From: Anthropogastromicrobium sp052273485
Lineage (GTDB): Bacteria > Bacillota > Clostridia > Lachnospirales > Lachnospiraceae
Reading direction: 5' to 3'
NCBI GenBank assembly: GCA_052273485.1
Contig: DAVZID010000018.1
Span: forward strand, 1-51,299
Length of the DNA: 51,299 nt
The translations under genes were made by a program, and so were the position numbers. Shown here one piece after another: positions 24,861-34,188 of the stretch. The notes under the pieces were generated by a model, which was given only the letters and a program-made list of their open reading frames with translations, made no database searches and had not been told where the DNA came from. Every line of letters starts with the position of its first letter. Position 1 is the stretch's first letter.

Positions 24861-26795
24861 TTACTTTTTCCATTCTTCTTCATCTGGTGCGTCCTCATCC
24901 CAGTCGTCTTCTAGGATTTCATCGCCCCAATCGTCATCACTAAATTCATTCTCTGCAAAATCGGAATCGGCTTTCTGTGAATCTTCATAATACTCATCCT
25001 CTTCATGAGCACCATCACCAAATCCATCTTTCTTCTCGTCTGGCTCATCCTCCCAGTCCGCCTCTTCAATCTCCTGCGGCTGCCATACATTGTCAGCCTG
25101 CTCGCTACGCAAGCTCTGAACCGTTTTTACCTGTTCATCTGCTACTGGCGCTGCAAATGCCTCTGTAGGCTCGTCTTTCTTGGACGTACGCTTCTTCTTT
25201 GAGGCTTTTTCTGTGCGCTCTGCCTGTGCACGAGCACTTTCCTTTATGTGTGCCTTAGCAGCTTTTTGTGCCTTCTGCACCTTTTCCTGTGCGGAAATTG
25301 GCACTGGAACAACATCTTCACCGCTGCCTGCGTCCTCATTTTCAGAATCATCCTCCCCCTCATCATGTCTTCGAATTAGGGTAACTGCCAATACCGCAAC
25401 AACAAGTGCAATCGCGAAGATCACACCAATCACAATCATAGTCAAATTATTGACTGTTAGCTGATAACGGTAGGTCTGTTCTGGAATCGTCGGCCCTGCT
25501 GCAACAGAAGAAACACTTTGACTTGCTGCTTCCGAATTCACTACACCACTCTCATTTTCCTCCGGTGCCTGTGACTGGGCCTCTTCCTGTTTGGAAGTAT
25601 CCTCACTGCTAATTGCCTCAGGTTCGTCTGTCTCTGCTGAAGACAGTTCTGGCGCTGCAACCGTCTGGTCTGGTGTCAATGTATTTACCACCTCATAGGT
25701 TCCAACTGGTGATCCATCCTGAAAAATAAGATATTCAGAAGATACATATCCAACTCCATTGATTGTCTCAACCTGACTCCAATTTCCAAAAGTACCAATG
25801 CGATGAACGGCATCCCCTGGCATCAGTGATGCAATCTTTGCTGCATAGGTACTCGGATACGGACGCACATTTAATCCAGTAGTCAGTTCATTTTTTGCCA
25901 TAACATAGTCATCTGCTGCCGCATAGATCTCCTGCTCATTTCCCTGTACCTTTAAGAATGCGTGATCCAAAAGAGTCTCAGTATCACTATAGAAATTATC
26001 ATTATCCGATTTCATAATGACACAAATTAAATCCATTCCATCGCGGTAGGCAGCTGTTACTAAAGTACGTCCTGCCATTGCGGTATGTCCAGTCTTACCG
26101 GCATAGACACCAGCGTAGCTTAATGCACCATTTAACAGCTGATTGGTGCTGGCACAATTTCTCTCTGTATACTTGTTTGTCGCTGGAATCTCATAGGCGG
26201 CACTCGAATCAATCTGACGGAATGTATCATTTTTCAATGCCTCATTGAAAATGATTGCCATATCATGTGCAGTCGTATAATGGTTCTCATCATCGAGTCC
26301 ATGTGCATTCATATAATGGGTATTAACTGCACCAAGCTCCTGTGCCTTCTCATTCATCATTTCGACAAATGCATCAATGGAACCTGCTGTATAGACAGCC
26401 AACGCACTTGCACACTCATTTGCTGAATTTAACATCAGTCCAAAAAGGGCATCGCGCACAGTCATCTCTTCACCCAGAATCGCAACTGGATTCAACGTGG
26501 AACTGTTGCTGCTGATCGAATTCATAACCTCATCGTTAAATACGACAGTGTCATTTAAATTTGTACAATGCTCCAATGTGACAAGGGCTGTCATAATTTT
26601 CGTAATGCTCGCCGGATAATAGCGATCATCCATATTTTTGGAATAAACAATGGAGCCATCCCTTCTGTTCATTACACAGTATGCCTCTGCCTTGACATCA
26701 GGACCATCTTGCTGTGCAAATACCGTTACTACAGACAGCATGCAAAGGCACACTGCTACTAATACTGCCGTTATTTTTTTCGTAATTTTTCCCAT
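24861..26795 (-). CDS. D-alanyl-D-alanine carboxypeptidase with SH3-like domain and acidic cytoplasmic tail
   Basis: The 644-residue protein has a signal peptide (1-27, ending VFAQQ), a class A low-molecular-weight PBP domain with SITK (S63, K66), SAN (124-126) and KTG (234-236), and a bacterial SH3-like segment (about 305-360, GLNVRPYPSTYAAK). A Ser/Glu/Ala-rich linker leads to a transmembrane helix at 451-474. After it come a basic stretch and then a roughly 100-residue tail dominated by Asp and Glu, predicted cytoplasmic. It trims the terminal D-Ala from peptidoglycan pentapeptides. DacA-type enzymes usually end in an amphipathic anchor, so the transmembrane-plus-acidic-tail ending is unusual. 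Confidence 0.9.
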   Translation of the reverse strand: MGKITKKITAVLVAVCLCMLSVVTVFAQQDGPDVKAEAYCVMNRRDGSIVYSKNMDDRYYPASITKIMTALVTLEHCTNLNDTVVFNDEVMNSISSNSSTLNPVAILGEEMTVRDALFGLMLNSANECASALAVYTAGSIDAFVEMMNEKAQELGAVNTHYMNAHGLDDENHYTTAHDMAIIFNEALKNDTFRQIDSSAAYEIPATNKYTERNCASTNQLLNGALSYAGVYAGKTGHTAMAGRTLVTAAYRDGMDLICVIMKSDNDNFYSDTETLLDHAFLKVQGNEQEIYAAADDYVMAKNELTTGLNVRPYPSTYAAKIASLMPGDAVHRIGTFGNWSQVETINGVGYVSSEYLIFQDGSPVGTYEVVNTLTPDQTVAAPELSSAETDEPEAISSEDTSKQEEAQSQAPEENESGVVNSEAASQSVSSVAAGPTIPEQTYRYQLTVNNLTMIVIGVIFAIALVVAVLAVTLIRRHDEGEDDSENEDAGSGEDVVPVPISAQEKVQKAQKAAKAHIKESARAQAERTEKASKKKRTSKKDEPTEAFAAPVADEQVKTVQSLRSEQADNVWQPQEIEEADWEDEPDEKKDGFGDGAHEEDEYYEDSQKADSDFAENEFSDDDWGDEILEDDWDEDAPDEEEWKK

Positions 26796-26874
26796 AATAC
26801 GTAACCTTCCTTACGCCTTCCATTTTTTCGTTTCTGTTGGTCATTATACATGATTTGCCTGTATTATGCAAGCA

Positions 26875-27585
26875 CTATTCCAGTAAACGGCAAATGTCAA
26901 GCCTTCCCCATCCCTGATGACTGCGCGGCAATCCTAGGTTTTTAGCACTTTTCCATAGTTTCAGTTTCACATCTTTGTTGATCATTTTTGGGTATCGCTC
27001 TAGCAAAAGTGCAATCGCACCTGAAACCGTCGGCGTTGACATGCTTGTTCCACTTTTTACGGTATACGGGCGGTCATCGGGGCCACTCATCGCATTTGTC
27101 GCCACGATATTGGTTCCCGGTGCCACAATCTCAGGCTTGCAGATGCAAGCACCCGTTGGACCTCTTCCTGAATAATTGTAATGCAGCTTTCCTGCCTCAT
27201 CTATCATTTCTTTGTCATCACATGATCCAACTGTTATGATTTTTCGACTGATGCCTGGGGAAGTGATATTGTACTGTTGTATTCCCTCATTTCCTGCCGC
27301 GGAGCAGATCACAAGACCACAATCCCATAGCGCTTCAACAGCCTGAACAAGCTGCGAATTTTCTCTTTGCTTTTTGACGGAACCGACTGAAATATTGACG
27401 ATCTGTATGCCAAGATGTTTGTAGTTTTCCCGCAACCAGCGAAGTCCCTCTAACATTGCGGAGAGTTTTCCCTTTCCCTGCCCGTCAAGCACACGCACGG
27501 AAACGAGCTGTGCCTTTGGGGCGACGCCCTGAATGCGACCGCCGGACAGGGTACCGTCGCCAGCGATAATGCCAGCAACATGGGA
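26875..27585 (-). pseudogene. Subtilisin-like (S8) protease, N-terminus missing
   Basis: From about 27585 leftward the frame encodes SHVAGIIAGDGTLSGG (around the catalytic histidine), VNISVGSVKK, VICSAAGNEG and the serine motif SGTSMSTPTVSGA, and ends normally with WGRLDICRLLE. The catalytic-aspartate segment and propeptide are absent: in frame, a TGA lies four codons upstream of SHVAG, and the sequence beyond belongs to a repeat element. An internal GTG at 27498 could start a shorter product, but that would lack both Asp and His. I read it as a remnant of a subtilase cut by the rearrangement at 27585-27780. Confidence 0.8.
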
Positions 27586-27603
27586 AGGAGGAAATCATAT
27601 GAT

Positions 27604-27779
27604 CCGGACGGCGCGGCGCAGTTCTTTTACGATATGCCCACTCGGTGAAGTGACTTTGTCGACGGGCCCAATTCCGCGGGGCCCCACTACATATTTTCAA
27701 CGTAAGTGTATTTTGACAACGGGCCCGCTACAACGTCCCGTCTCGTAAAGCACCTTCACCTCGGGGCATACCCGGACGG
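27604..27779. mobile_element. Short palindrome-like repeat element at a deletion junction
   Basis: The interval is bounded by the direct repeat CCGGACGG (27604-27611 and 27772-27779) and has imperfect inverted ends, TATGCCCACTCGGTGAAG facing CTTCACCTCGGGGCATA. Its first 33-bp core (27636-27668) recurs with three changes at 48944-48976. It is more GC-rich than its neighbours. It may be a MITE-like element with an 8-bp target duplication or the scar of an excised element. Confidence 0.5.
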
Positions 27780-27780
27780 A

Positions 27781-28668
27781 TTATGAGCGCCTGTGCCTGT
27801 GCTTTTTCTTCTGTACGAAAAAGAATAGTTTCTCCGATATAATTGGTTCATGAGTGTGCTCTATCTTAATCCACTCTTCCTGAGGAATCTGTATCCTCGC
27901 AGGATTTTTATAACTGACTGTTCTGGTTTTTCCCTGTACTATTTTTCCAGTGTAACACTCATTCGCTAAAATTCGGTAAATGCTTCGTGCACACCAGCCA
28001 GTCTTCGCATCAGGGGATGGATAATTCTTTTGTTGACAATGGTGTACAATCTCTTTGACCGGTGTGCCGTTTGCATATAGTTCAAATAGTTCCTTTACTA
28101 TCAACGCTTCCGGTTCTTTCAATAGTAATTTATGTGAATCCTCTGTGGATTTTTGATAACCAAATGGTGCACTGCTTCCGATAAATTCGCCTCGAAGTAC
28201 CTTCTGATGCAGGATTTCCCGCACATTTTCAGAAATTTCCTGACAATACCATTCATTCACAAGAGCGTAAATCTGCCTTGTCTTTTTGTCACTTCGTCGC
28301 ATCGCAAAGGATGTGCTTCCCTCATTTTTATCTGTAGTGCCTGTATCTACACCATCCGTCACACCGATAAAACGAATGTGAAGACGCGGCAGTTCCTGAT
28401 GAAGATACTGCTCGATATGTAAGAAATTCCGTGAAAAACGGGACTGATTCTTTGCCAGGATCACATCAAAGCAGCCGTTTCGGGCATCATCCATCATCTG
28501 TGTGAAGCCAGGGCGTGCATCTGTCAGACCAGATATAGCCTCATCGGTATACTCTTTGATAACAGTAAACCCATGTTCACCCGCATACTTTTCCAAAAGC
28601 AGCTTCTGATTCTCGATGCTTTCCTGTTTATCTTCTTTGCTCAATCGAAGATAGATTGCTGTTCGCAT
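27781..28668 (-). pseudogene. Large serine recombinase, C-terminus missing
   Basis: The 295-residue frame contains the resolvase catalytic domain (AIYLRLSKEDK with nucleophile S10; LAKNQSRFSRNF) and the Recombinase DNA-binding domain (APFGYQKSTEDSHKL, ARSIYRILANECYTGKIVQG). It stops right after VQKKKHRHRRS, where relatives continue with a zinc ribbon and coiled coil, normally reaching 500 residues or more. The stop lies directly against the repeat element at 27779. Such recombinases mobilise phages and conjugative transposons; this one is probably inactive. Confidence 0.85.
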
Positions 28669-28741
28669 GTGTTCCTCCTGTCAATCATTCACCTCTTCTT
28701 TATTGTATGGCAAATTCCCCTCACGCATTCCTGCAAGAAAC

Positions 28742-28774
28742 AAAAAAAGCGCAGCAGTACGAACCTGCTGCACT
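28742..28774 (-). terminator. Terminator of the P-type ATPase gene
   Basis: The stem GTGCAGCAG/CTGCTGCGC (read leftward) is followed by TTTTTTTG, some 20 bp after the ATPase stop codon. Confidence 0.8.
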
Positions 28775-28794
28775 CCTCTATCGTTGCATTTCTC

Positions 28795-31419
28795 TTATAC
28801 GCCCCTGAAGCGTCTCGTCTTTACCTTGATCGGCTTCGGCGGCTTCACATCGTGGCGATGATCATACCAATAGAAAAATTTATCGTATCCCTTCGTTGCA
28901 AGATCTATAATCATTGGTGCGAAGTTAACCGCTGCGAGCGTGACAATCACACAGGTAAAATTCAATCCAACAAGCTCCATCAGACGCTGGCCAATTACCA
29001 TTGCAACCAGATAAGCAGTCTGCATCAGATAGATGACAAACTTGCGGTACGCGGTCATCGGTGAGTAAACCTGACGCAAGGTAATCAGATAGACCCATCC
29101 AGTTGCCAATACGCATACGGTGGAAAGCATCTCACGTGGCGTCTCTAGCGAATGGCCGACATTGTTGATAATTGTAATCATCATTGTGATCGTGATCGCT
29201 GCCGGCATCGACATTCGAAGCACTTCTCGGAAGAAATGCTTATTGACTTTCTGGAAGTTTGGCTCTAACTGCAAAAGCATTGTCGGAATCGCAACGGCAC
29301 ATCCGTTGATGACAGACAACTGAATTGGCTGGAACGGATAATTCTGTCCCACAATAATCGTCAGCAGCGCTGTCAATACCGAGAAACCAGTCTTGATCAA
29401 GAACATAGACGCGGCTGCCTTGATGTTGTTGATAACACGTCGTCCTTCATTTACAATATGCGGCAGTGACGCGAAATCGGAATTTAACAATACAAGATTT
29501 GCGGTATTTTTTGCAGCCTCACTTCCAGATGCCATCGCGATGCTGACATCGGCATCCTTGAGTGCCAATACGTCGTTGACACCATCTCCTGTCATCGCGA
29601 CAGTACGTCCATTCTGCTTTAAAAGCTTGACCATCAGCTGCTTCTGCTTTGGTGTTACTCGGCCAAATACCGAATACTTTAAGATGGCATCCTCCATCTC
29701 CTCATCGGTATGAATCGTGGTTGCATCAATATACTTATCGGCATCCTTTAATCCTGCGCGCGCTGCAATGGCCGCTACGGTCACTGGATCATCACCGGAG
29801 ATAACCTTTAAATCAACACCCTGCTCTTCAAAATATCCCAGAATATCTGGCGCATTCTTACGAATTACATCCGTCATGAACACGAATCCGACAATCTCAA
29901 ATCCCTCTGCCAGGTTGTAATCGGTCATCTCATTCTTGCTGTGCGCTACTGTCAATACTCGAAGACCCTGACGCGCATACGCTGCGATTTTCTCGAGCAC
30001 TGCCGGATCGGACTGTGGGAAGATAAACTGGTAAGCACCCATCAGATAGGTTCCTTCACCCTCGAATACAACACCACTGAACTTACGCTCTGAGGAGAAC
30101 GGAAGCACAAGTTTTGTATTGCTAGAAGGATTTTTCTTGTAATGCTGGCGAAGTGCTTGAAATGTTTCATTGTCATCGCCAAGAGCTGCTACCATTCTGC
30201 CCATCAGCTGTTCCAGATCTATGTCGTCTTTTACGGCCTCATCGCCCTGCACGCACAGACGGCCCTCTGTGATCGTTCCGGTCTTATCCAGACAAAGCGT
30301 ATCCACACGAGCAAGAGTCTCAATACAGAACAGTTCACGCACCAAAGTGCTTCGTCTTGCTAGTCGAACTGCGCCGAGTGCCAATGCCACACTGGTCAAG
30401 AGTACCAATCCTTCTGGGATCATTCCAAGTACGGCGGCTACGGTATCGAGCGCGGCCTGCTCATAGGTGCTGTGTGAAATCCAATACTGCTTTGCAAACA
30501 GTGCGATGCCAAGTGGTACAATGATGATACTGATCAATTTTAAGATCGTATCGAGATTTCGCTGTAGTTCTGTCTTGTAACGCTTAAATTGCTTTGCCTC
30601 CGCGGAAAGCTTTTCCATGTAGCACTCATGTCCTACCTCAGTCAGCAGACAAAGTGCCTTTCCAGACGTCACAAAGCTTCCAGAAAGTACTTTGCTTGCG
30701 CATGTTTTATGAATGGAATCCGACTCACCTGTTAATAATGACTCGTTAACGTCCAATTCTCCATCTAAAATCACACCGTCCGCTGGAATCTGTCCACCAC
30801 TCTTAAGCAAAATAACATCATCCTTTACGAGTTCAGAAACCGCTACAGACTTCTTTACACCATCACGAATCACATCGGCATGGCTAACCGTCAGAATCTT
30901 TAATTTATCAAGCGTAATCTTTGCCTTGATCTCCTGAAAGATACCAATCAGCGTATTTGCAATGATAATAAAGATGAACAGCATGTTCTTATAGGAGTGC
31001 ACCGATAAGACAAGCACAAGCAATACGATATTGATAAAGTTGAAAAACGTAAGTGTATTTCCCAGCACAATATCCTTAATACTTCGGTTGCTGGCATCCT
31101 GAATGGCATTGACCTGTCCGTCAGCAACGTGCTTTTCCACCTCTGCCTGTGTCAGTCCCTGAAAGCGCAGCTCTCCATTCTCCCCAGTCTGAACACGTGT
31201 GTGATCCTGCGGACGAAATTCATCCGCATCGTCCGGTGACACAGACGGTTCTGTATCATCGTGTGCGTCTTCCTGTGACCTGGATGCTTCTACACTTTCC
31301 TGTGAAACCGCTTCTTCGTCTTCCTGCAACGAAAACGTGTCGTTCTCTTCCGTCACAGATTCTTCAGTATCTTTCTGCGGATCGAACTTATCTTGTGTTA
31401 CTTCTTCCCTGTCGTCCAT
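28795..31419 (-). CDS. P-type cation-transporting ATPase, CtpE-like
   Basis: The 874-residue pump has the phosphorylation motif DKTGTITEG with D378, LLTGESDSIHK in the actuator domain and TGDGVNDVLALKDADVSIAM in the P domain. Hydrophobic helices flank them, with six C-terminal ones predicted. GLTQAEVEKHVADGQVN and the absence of an N-terminal metal-binding domain resemble mycobacterial CtpE, a calcium importer, more than copper or zinc pumps; the ion is inferred. The first 90 or so residues are an acidic disordered tail (DDREEVTQDKF, QEDEEAVSQESVEA), not usual in the family. It is transcribed alone, divergent from pyrB. Confidence 0.9.
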   Translation of the reverse strand: MDDREEVTQDKFDPQKDTEESVTEENDTFSLQEDEEAVSQESVEASRSQEDAHDDTEPSVSPDDADEFRPQDHTRVQTGENGELRFQGLTQAEVEKHVADGQVNAIQDASNRSIKDIVLGNTLTFFNFINIVLLVLVLSVHSYKNMLFIFIIIANTLIGIFQEIKAKITLDKLKILTVSHADVIRDGVKKSVAVSELVKDDVILLKSGGQIPADGVILDGELDVNESLLTGESDSIHKTCASKVLSGSFVTSGKALCLLTEVGHECYMEKLSAEAKQFKRYKTELQRNLDTILKLISIIIVPLGIALFAKQYWISHSTYEQAALDTVAAVLGMIPEGLVLLTSVALALGAVRLARRSTLVRELFCIETLARVDTLCLDKTGTITEGRLCVQGDEAVKDDIDLEQLMGRMVAALGDDNETFQALRQHYKKNPSSNTKLVLPFSSERKFSGVVFEGEGTYLMGAYQFIFPQSDPAVLEKIAAYARQGLRVLTVAHSKNEMTDYNLAEGFEIVGFVFMTDVIRKNAPDILGYFEEQGVDLKVISGDDPVTVAAIAARAGLKDADKYIDATTIHTDEEMEDAILKYSVFGRVTPKQKQLMVKLLKQNGRTVAMTGDGVNDVLALKDADVSIAMASGSEAAKNTANLVLLNSDFASLPHIVNEGRRVINNIKAAASMFLIKTGFSVLTALLTIIVGQNYPFQPIQLSVINGCAVAIPTMLLQLEPNFQKVNKHFFREVLRMSMPAAITITMMITIINNVGHSLETPREMLSTVCVLATGWVYLITLRQVYSPMTAYRKFVIYLMQTAYLVAMVIGQRLMELVGLNFTCVIVTLAAVNFAPMIIDLATKGYDKFFYWYDHRHDVKPPKPIKVKTRRFRGV

Positions 31420-31653
31420 AAGCCCTCTCTTTCACTTTCATTCTCTTATTGATTTTCGTATGAACAACCACTTTAAAACAATGAAGCATTTGCAGTTGTA
31501 CAAACAATTCTTATCTTAGCATACCAATTTGCCAAATACAAGTTTTTCCGTTTTTTTTAAAGAAGTTTTAATTTTCTCTTCCCATTTTTGTCTTTCTGTT
31601 ATATAATACCCGTGAATCAAATGAGTCATACAATCGGAAAGGAGTTACTCTCT

Positions 31654-32574
31654 ATGAGACACTTATTAAACCCATTGGATCTTTCCATGGATGAATTGAC
31701 CAATATCCTTGATTTGGCCGGTGACATTAAACAGAACCCAGCCAAGTATGCACACAAATGCGATGGCAAACGTCTCGCCACACTTTTCTATGAGCCAAGC
31801 ACACGAACCCGTTTAAGCTTTGAATCCGCAATGCTTAATCTCGGGGGGACTGTTATTGGCTTTTCTTCTGCCGAAAACAGCTCCGCTTCAAAGGGCGAAA
31901 GTGTTGCCGATACCATCCGTGTCGTATCCTGCTACGCTGATATCTGCGCAATGCGCCATCCAAAGGAAGGTGCTCCAAAGGTTGCTTCCATGTTCTCCGG
32001 TATCCCGGTAATCAATGCCGGTGACGGTGGTCATCAGCATCCAACCCAGACATTGACCGATCTTTTCACCATTCGCACCTTAAAGGGTCATCTGGACAAC
32101 ATGACAATCGGTCTGTGCGGTGATCTGAAGTTTGGTCGTACCGTTCACTCTCTGATTGAATCTCTGGTTCGCTATCACAATGTAAAATTTGTCCTGATCT
32201 CTCCTCCGGAACTGCGTGTTCCAAGCTATATCCGCGATGAGGTATTAAAGGGCTTTGAGTTTAAGGAAGTTACCAATCTGGATGAGGTTCTTCCAGATCT
32301 TGACATTTTATACATGACACGTGTTCAGAAGGAACGTTTCTTCAATGAGGAAGATTACATCCGCATGAAAGACTGCTACATTCTGACAAAGGAAAAGATG
32401 GAACTGGCAAAAGATGATATGTTAGTTCTTCACCCACTGCCGCGTGTAAACGAGATTTCCGTTGCAGTCGACAGTGATCCGCGTGCTGCTTACTTTAAGC
32501 AGGTTCAGTTCGGTGTCTATGTCCGCATGGCACTGATTCTGACACTGCTCGGACTTGCACCAGAAAAAATCTAA
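31654..32574 (+). CDS. pyrB: Aspartate carbamoyltransferase catalytic chain
   Basis: The 306-residue chain catalyses the committed step of pyrimidine synthesis. FYEPSTRTRLSFESAM binds carbamoyl phosphate and HPLPRVNEI lies in the aspartate-binding half. The start at 31654 follows AAAGGAG by nine bases; the frame is open 22 codons upstream. A TATAAT (31602-31607) lies 47 bp upstream but its -35 is weak. It is followed after 29 bp by the regulatory chain gene, the enterobacterial-like PyrBI arrangement found in some Clostridia and not the PyrR-controlled Bacillus operon. Confidence 0.96.
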   Translation: MRHLLNPLDLSMDELTNILDLAGDIKQNPAKYAHKCDGKRLATLFYEPSTRTRLSFESAMLNLGGTVIGFSSAENSSASKGESVADTIRVVSCYADICAMRHPKEGAPKVASMFSGIPVINAGDGGHQHPTQTLTDLFTIRTLKGHLDNMTIGLCGDLKFGRTVHSLIESLVRYHNVKFVLISPPELRVPSYIRDEVLKGFEFKEVTNLDEVLPDLDILYMTRVQKERFFNEEDYIRMKDCYILTKEKMELAKDDMLVLHPLPRVNEISVAVDSDPRAAYFKQVQFGVYVRMALILTLLGLAPEKI

Positions 32575-32603
32575 GAGAGAGAAAAGATCTGAGGAGGAAT
32601 ATT

Positions 32604-33026
32604 ATGCTGAATATCAGTGGTATTAATAACGGTGTCGTTCTCGACCACATCCAGGCTGGAAAATCAATGGAAATCTACCATTATCTGAATCTTCAGGATT
32701 TGGACTGTCAGGTTGCGATCATTAAAAATGCAAAAAGTAACAAAATGGGCCGCAAGGATATCATCAAGATCGAAGGAAGCTTAGATCTGCTGGATCTGGA
32801 CGCTCTTGGCTACATTGATCACAAGATCACCGTCAACATCATCAAAGACGGTGTGATTTCCGATAAGAAGATTCTTCGCCTTCCAAAACGTATTACAAAC
32901 GTAATTCATTGCAAAAATCCGCGCTGCATCACTTCTATCGAGCAGGAGCTGCCTCATGTATTTGATCTGACCGATGAGGAAAACAAGGTATATCGCTGTA
33001 TTTACTGTGAGACCAAGCATAGCTAA
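32604..33026 (+). CDS. pyrI: Aspartate carbamoyltransferase regulatory chain
   Basis: The 140-residue chain has the nucleotide-binding N-terminal domain and a C-terminal zinc domain with four cysteines (CKNPRC ... CIYC). It binds ATP, CTP or UTP and gives the PyrB trimers allosteric control. A GAGGAGG site precedes the ATG. It ends 80 bp before a terminator. Confidence 0.95.
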   Translation: MLNISGINNGVVLDHIQAGKSMEIYHYLNLQDLDCQVAIIKNAKSNKMGRKDIIKIEGSLDLLDLDALGYIDHKITVNIIKDGVISDKKILRLPKRITNVIHCKNPRCITSIEQELPHVFDLTDEENKVYRCIYCETKHS

Positions 33027-33105
33027 AAATTTATTTCTTTTATATTTATAGTCATTCAATTCGTAAGCCATAAATTTAAACGAACGTAATTTTGAATGAA
33101 AATGA

Positions 33106-33150
33106 AAAACCGTGAAGCACGAATGCCTCACGGTTTTCTTATTTTATTAT
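33106..33150 (+). terminator. pyrBI terminator
   Basis: AAAACCGTGA/TCACGGTTTT form a clean stem followed by CTTATTTTATT. A second dyad just upstream (33053-33099, ATTCAA...TTGAAT with TTCGT/ACGAA) adds structure. An A-rich stretch on the left lets it also serve the leftward COG0523 transcript. Confidence 0.8.
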
Positions 33151-33224
33151 CGATACCAAATTTACTTCGACTTTTATTTTTGTGAAAGATATGACACTTT
33201 CGAGTCCTATCTTAATTTGTGAAA

Positions 33225-34166
33225 TTAGAAGTATACCAGATCTTCCTTCGGTGCACTTGTCTGGGCAACTTCGGTTGCGTGAAGCACCGGTCCCTTCTCC
33301 CCGTACAGATCAGAATATTCCCACTCAAATGTCGCAGTAACCATTACCCACTGACGTCTCTTTAAGCTGGCAGTATCCTTATACTTGCAGACAAAACCAA
33401 GGAAACGGATATCATCTGCACAGCAGGTCATTGCATTTCGTCCCGGAACGAACACATCTGCCGGAAATTCCTTATTCTTCATAACCATTGCCTTGAAAAC
33501 AATGGTCTTTCCGACATACTCATCTGGATTGTCCTGTGCATCAATGTACCAGATACCATAGTCCTCATCCTCAAGATGAATCACATCCTGATCGCGGTCA
33601 TATGGAAGGACATCCTCTGGCTGTAAGGTCTCGCCATCCTTTGTCTCAAACATAACCTCAGCACGACGGTTTACGGCCTTGATGGAACGATTGAACGTAT
33701 CGATTGGGGTCTCCTGTGTGCAACGATTGAAAACGACCATATCGGTATACGTAAGAAGCTCCATCGCCAGAGATTTGATGTTATTTAAATACAGCTGGAA
33801 GCTGCTGCCATCGAGAACGGTGATTGTCTGATACAATTCCCAGGAATACGGGAATGGAAGCTGGGAAATGTTCTTTGGAGACCACATGCCGTTGTACTCG
33901 ATAATGACACGATCTGGCTTATGGCGCTTTCCTACCTCACGGAAATACTCTCTACTTAACTCGCTCTCTTCCTCAACGGTCTCTGTCACAACATGGTACT
34001 TGTCCATGAATGCCTGATCCAGTTCCTCTTCGCCCTCCTCGCAGAGAATCAAAAGTGTCTTGGATCCATCATTAAAATAATCCTGCTGCAGCGTAAATCT
34101 CAGAAAAGAGGTCTTTCCGCCTTCCAGGAATCCGGTGATCACATATACCGGTATCTCATTTGCCAT
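33225..34166 (-). CDS. COG0523-type GTPase fused to a YcgQ/TIGR03943-like C-terminal domain
   Basis: The 313-residue protein has a CobW-type P-loop (VYVITGFLEGGKTSF, 8-22) and a G3E-like fold (RVIIEYNGMW, MVVFNRCTQ) but lacks the GCxCC metal motif of this family: the corresponding region is LLILCEEGEEELD. The C-terminal 110 residues (GKTIVFKAMVMKN, VPGRNAMTCCADDIRFLGF) match the soluble end of the YcgQ/TIGR03943 proteins that accompany YcgR permeases. The gene follows a canonical COG0523 gene with a 22-bp gap. A role in metal homeostasis is inferred from the partner. Confidence 0.75.
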   Translation of the reverse strand: MANEIPVYVITGFLEGGKTSFLRFTLQQDYFNDGSKTLLILCEEGEEELDQAFMDKYHVVTETVEEESELSREYFREVGKRHKPDRVIIEYNGMWSPKNISQLPFPYSWELYQTITVLDGSSFQLYLNNIKSLAMELLTYTDMVVFNRCTQETPIDTFNRSIKAVNRRAEVMFETKDGETLQPEDVLPYDRDQDVIHLEDEDYGIWYIDAQDNPDEYVGKTIVFKAMVMKNKEFPADVFVPGRNAMTCCADDIRFLGFVCKYKDTASLKRRQWVMVTATFEWEYSDLYGEKGPVLHATEVAQTSAPKEDLVYF

Positions 34167-34188
34167 CTTACTGTCTTCCCTTTCTAAA

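Noticed and set aside
27533..27748. Rightward 71-codon frame (with a good internal AAGGAGG-ATG at 27598) across the repeat element
   Set aside because: It overlaps the subtilase remnant and a palindrome-like element; the core is also found after truA without a good ribosome site. Kept only as a possibility under the repeat finding.
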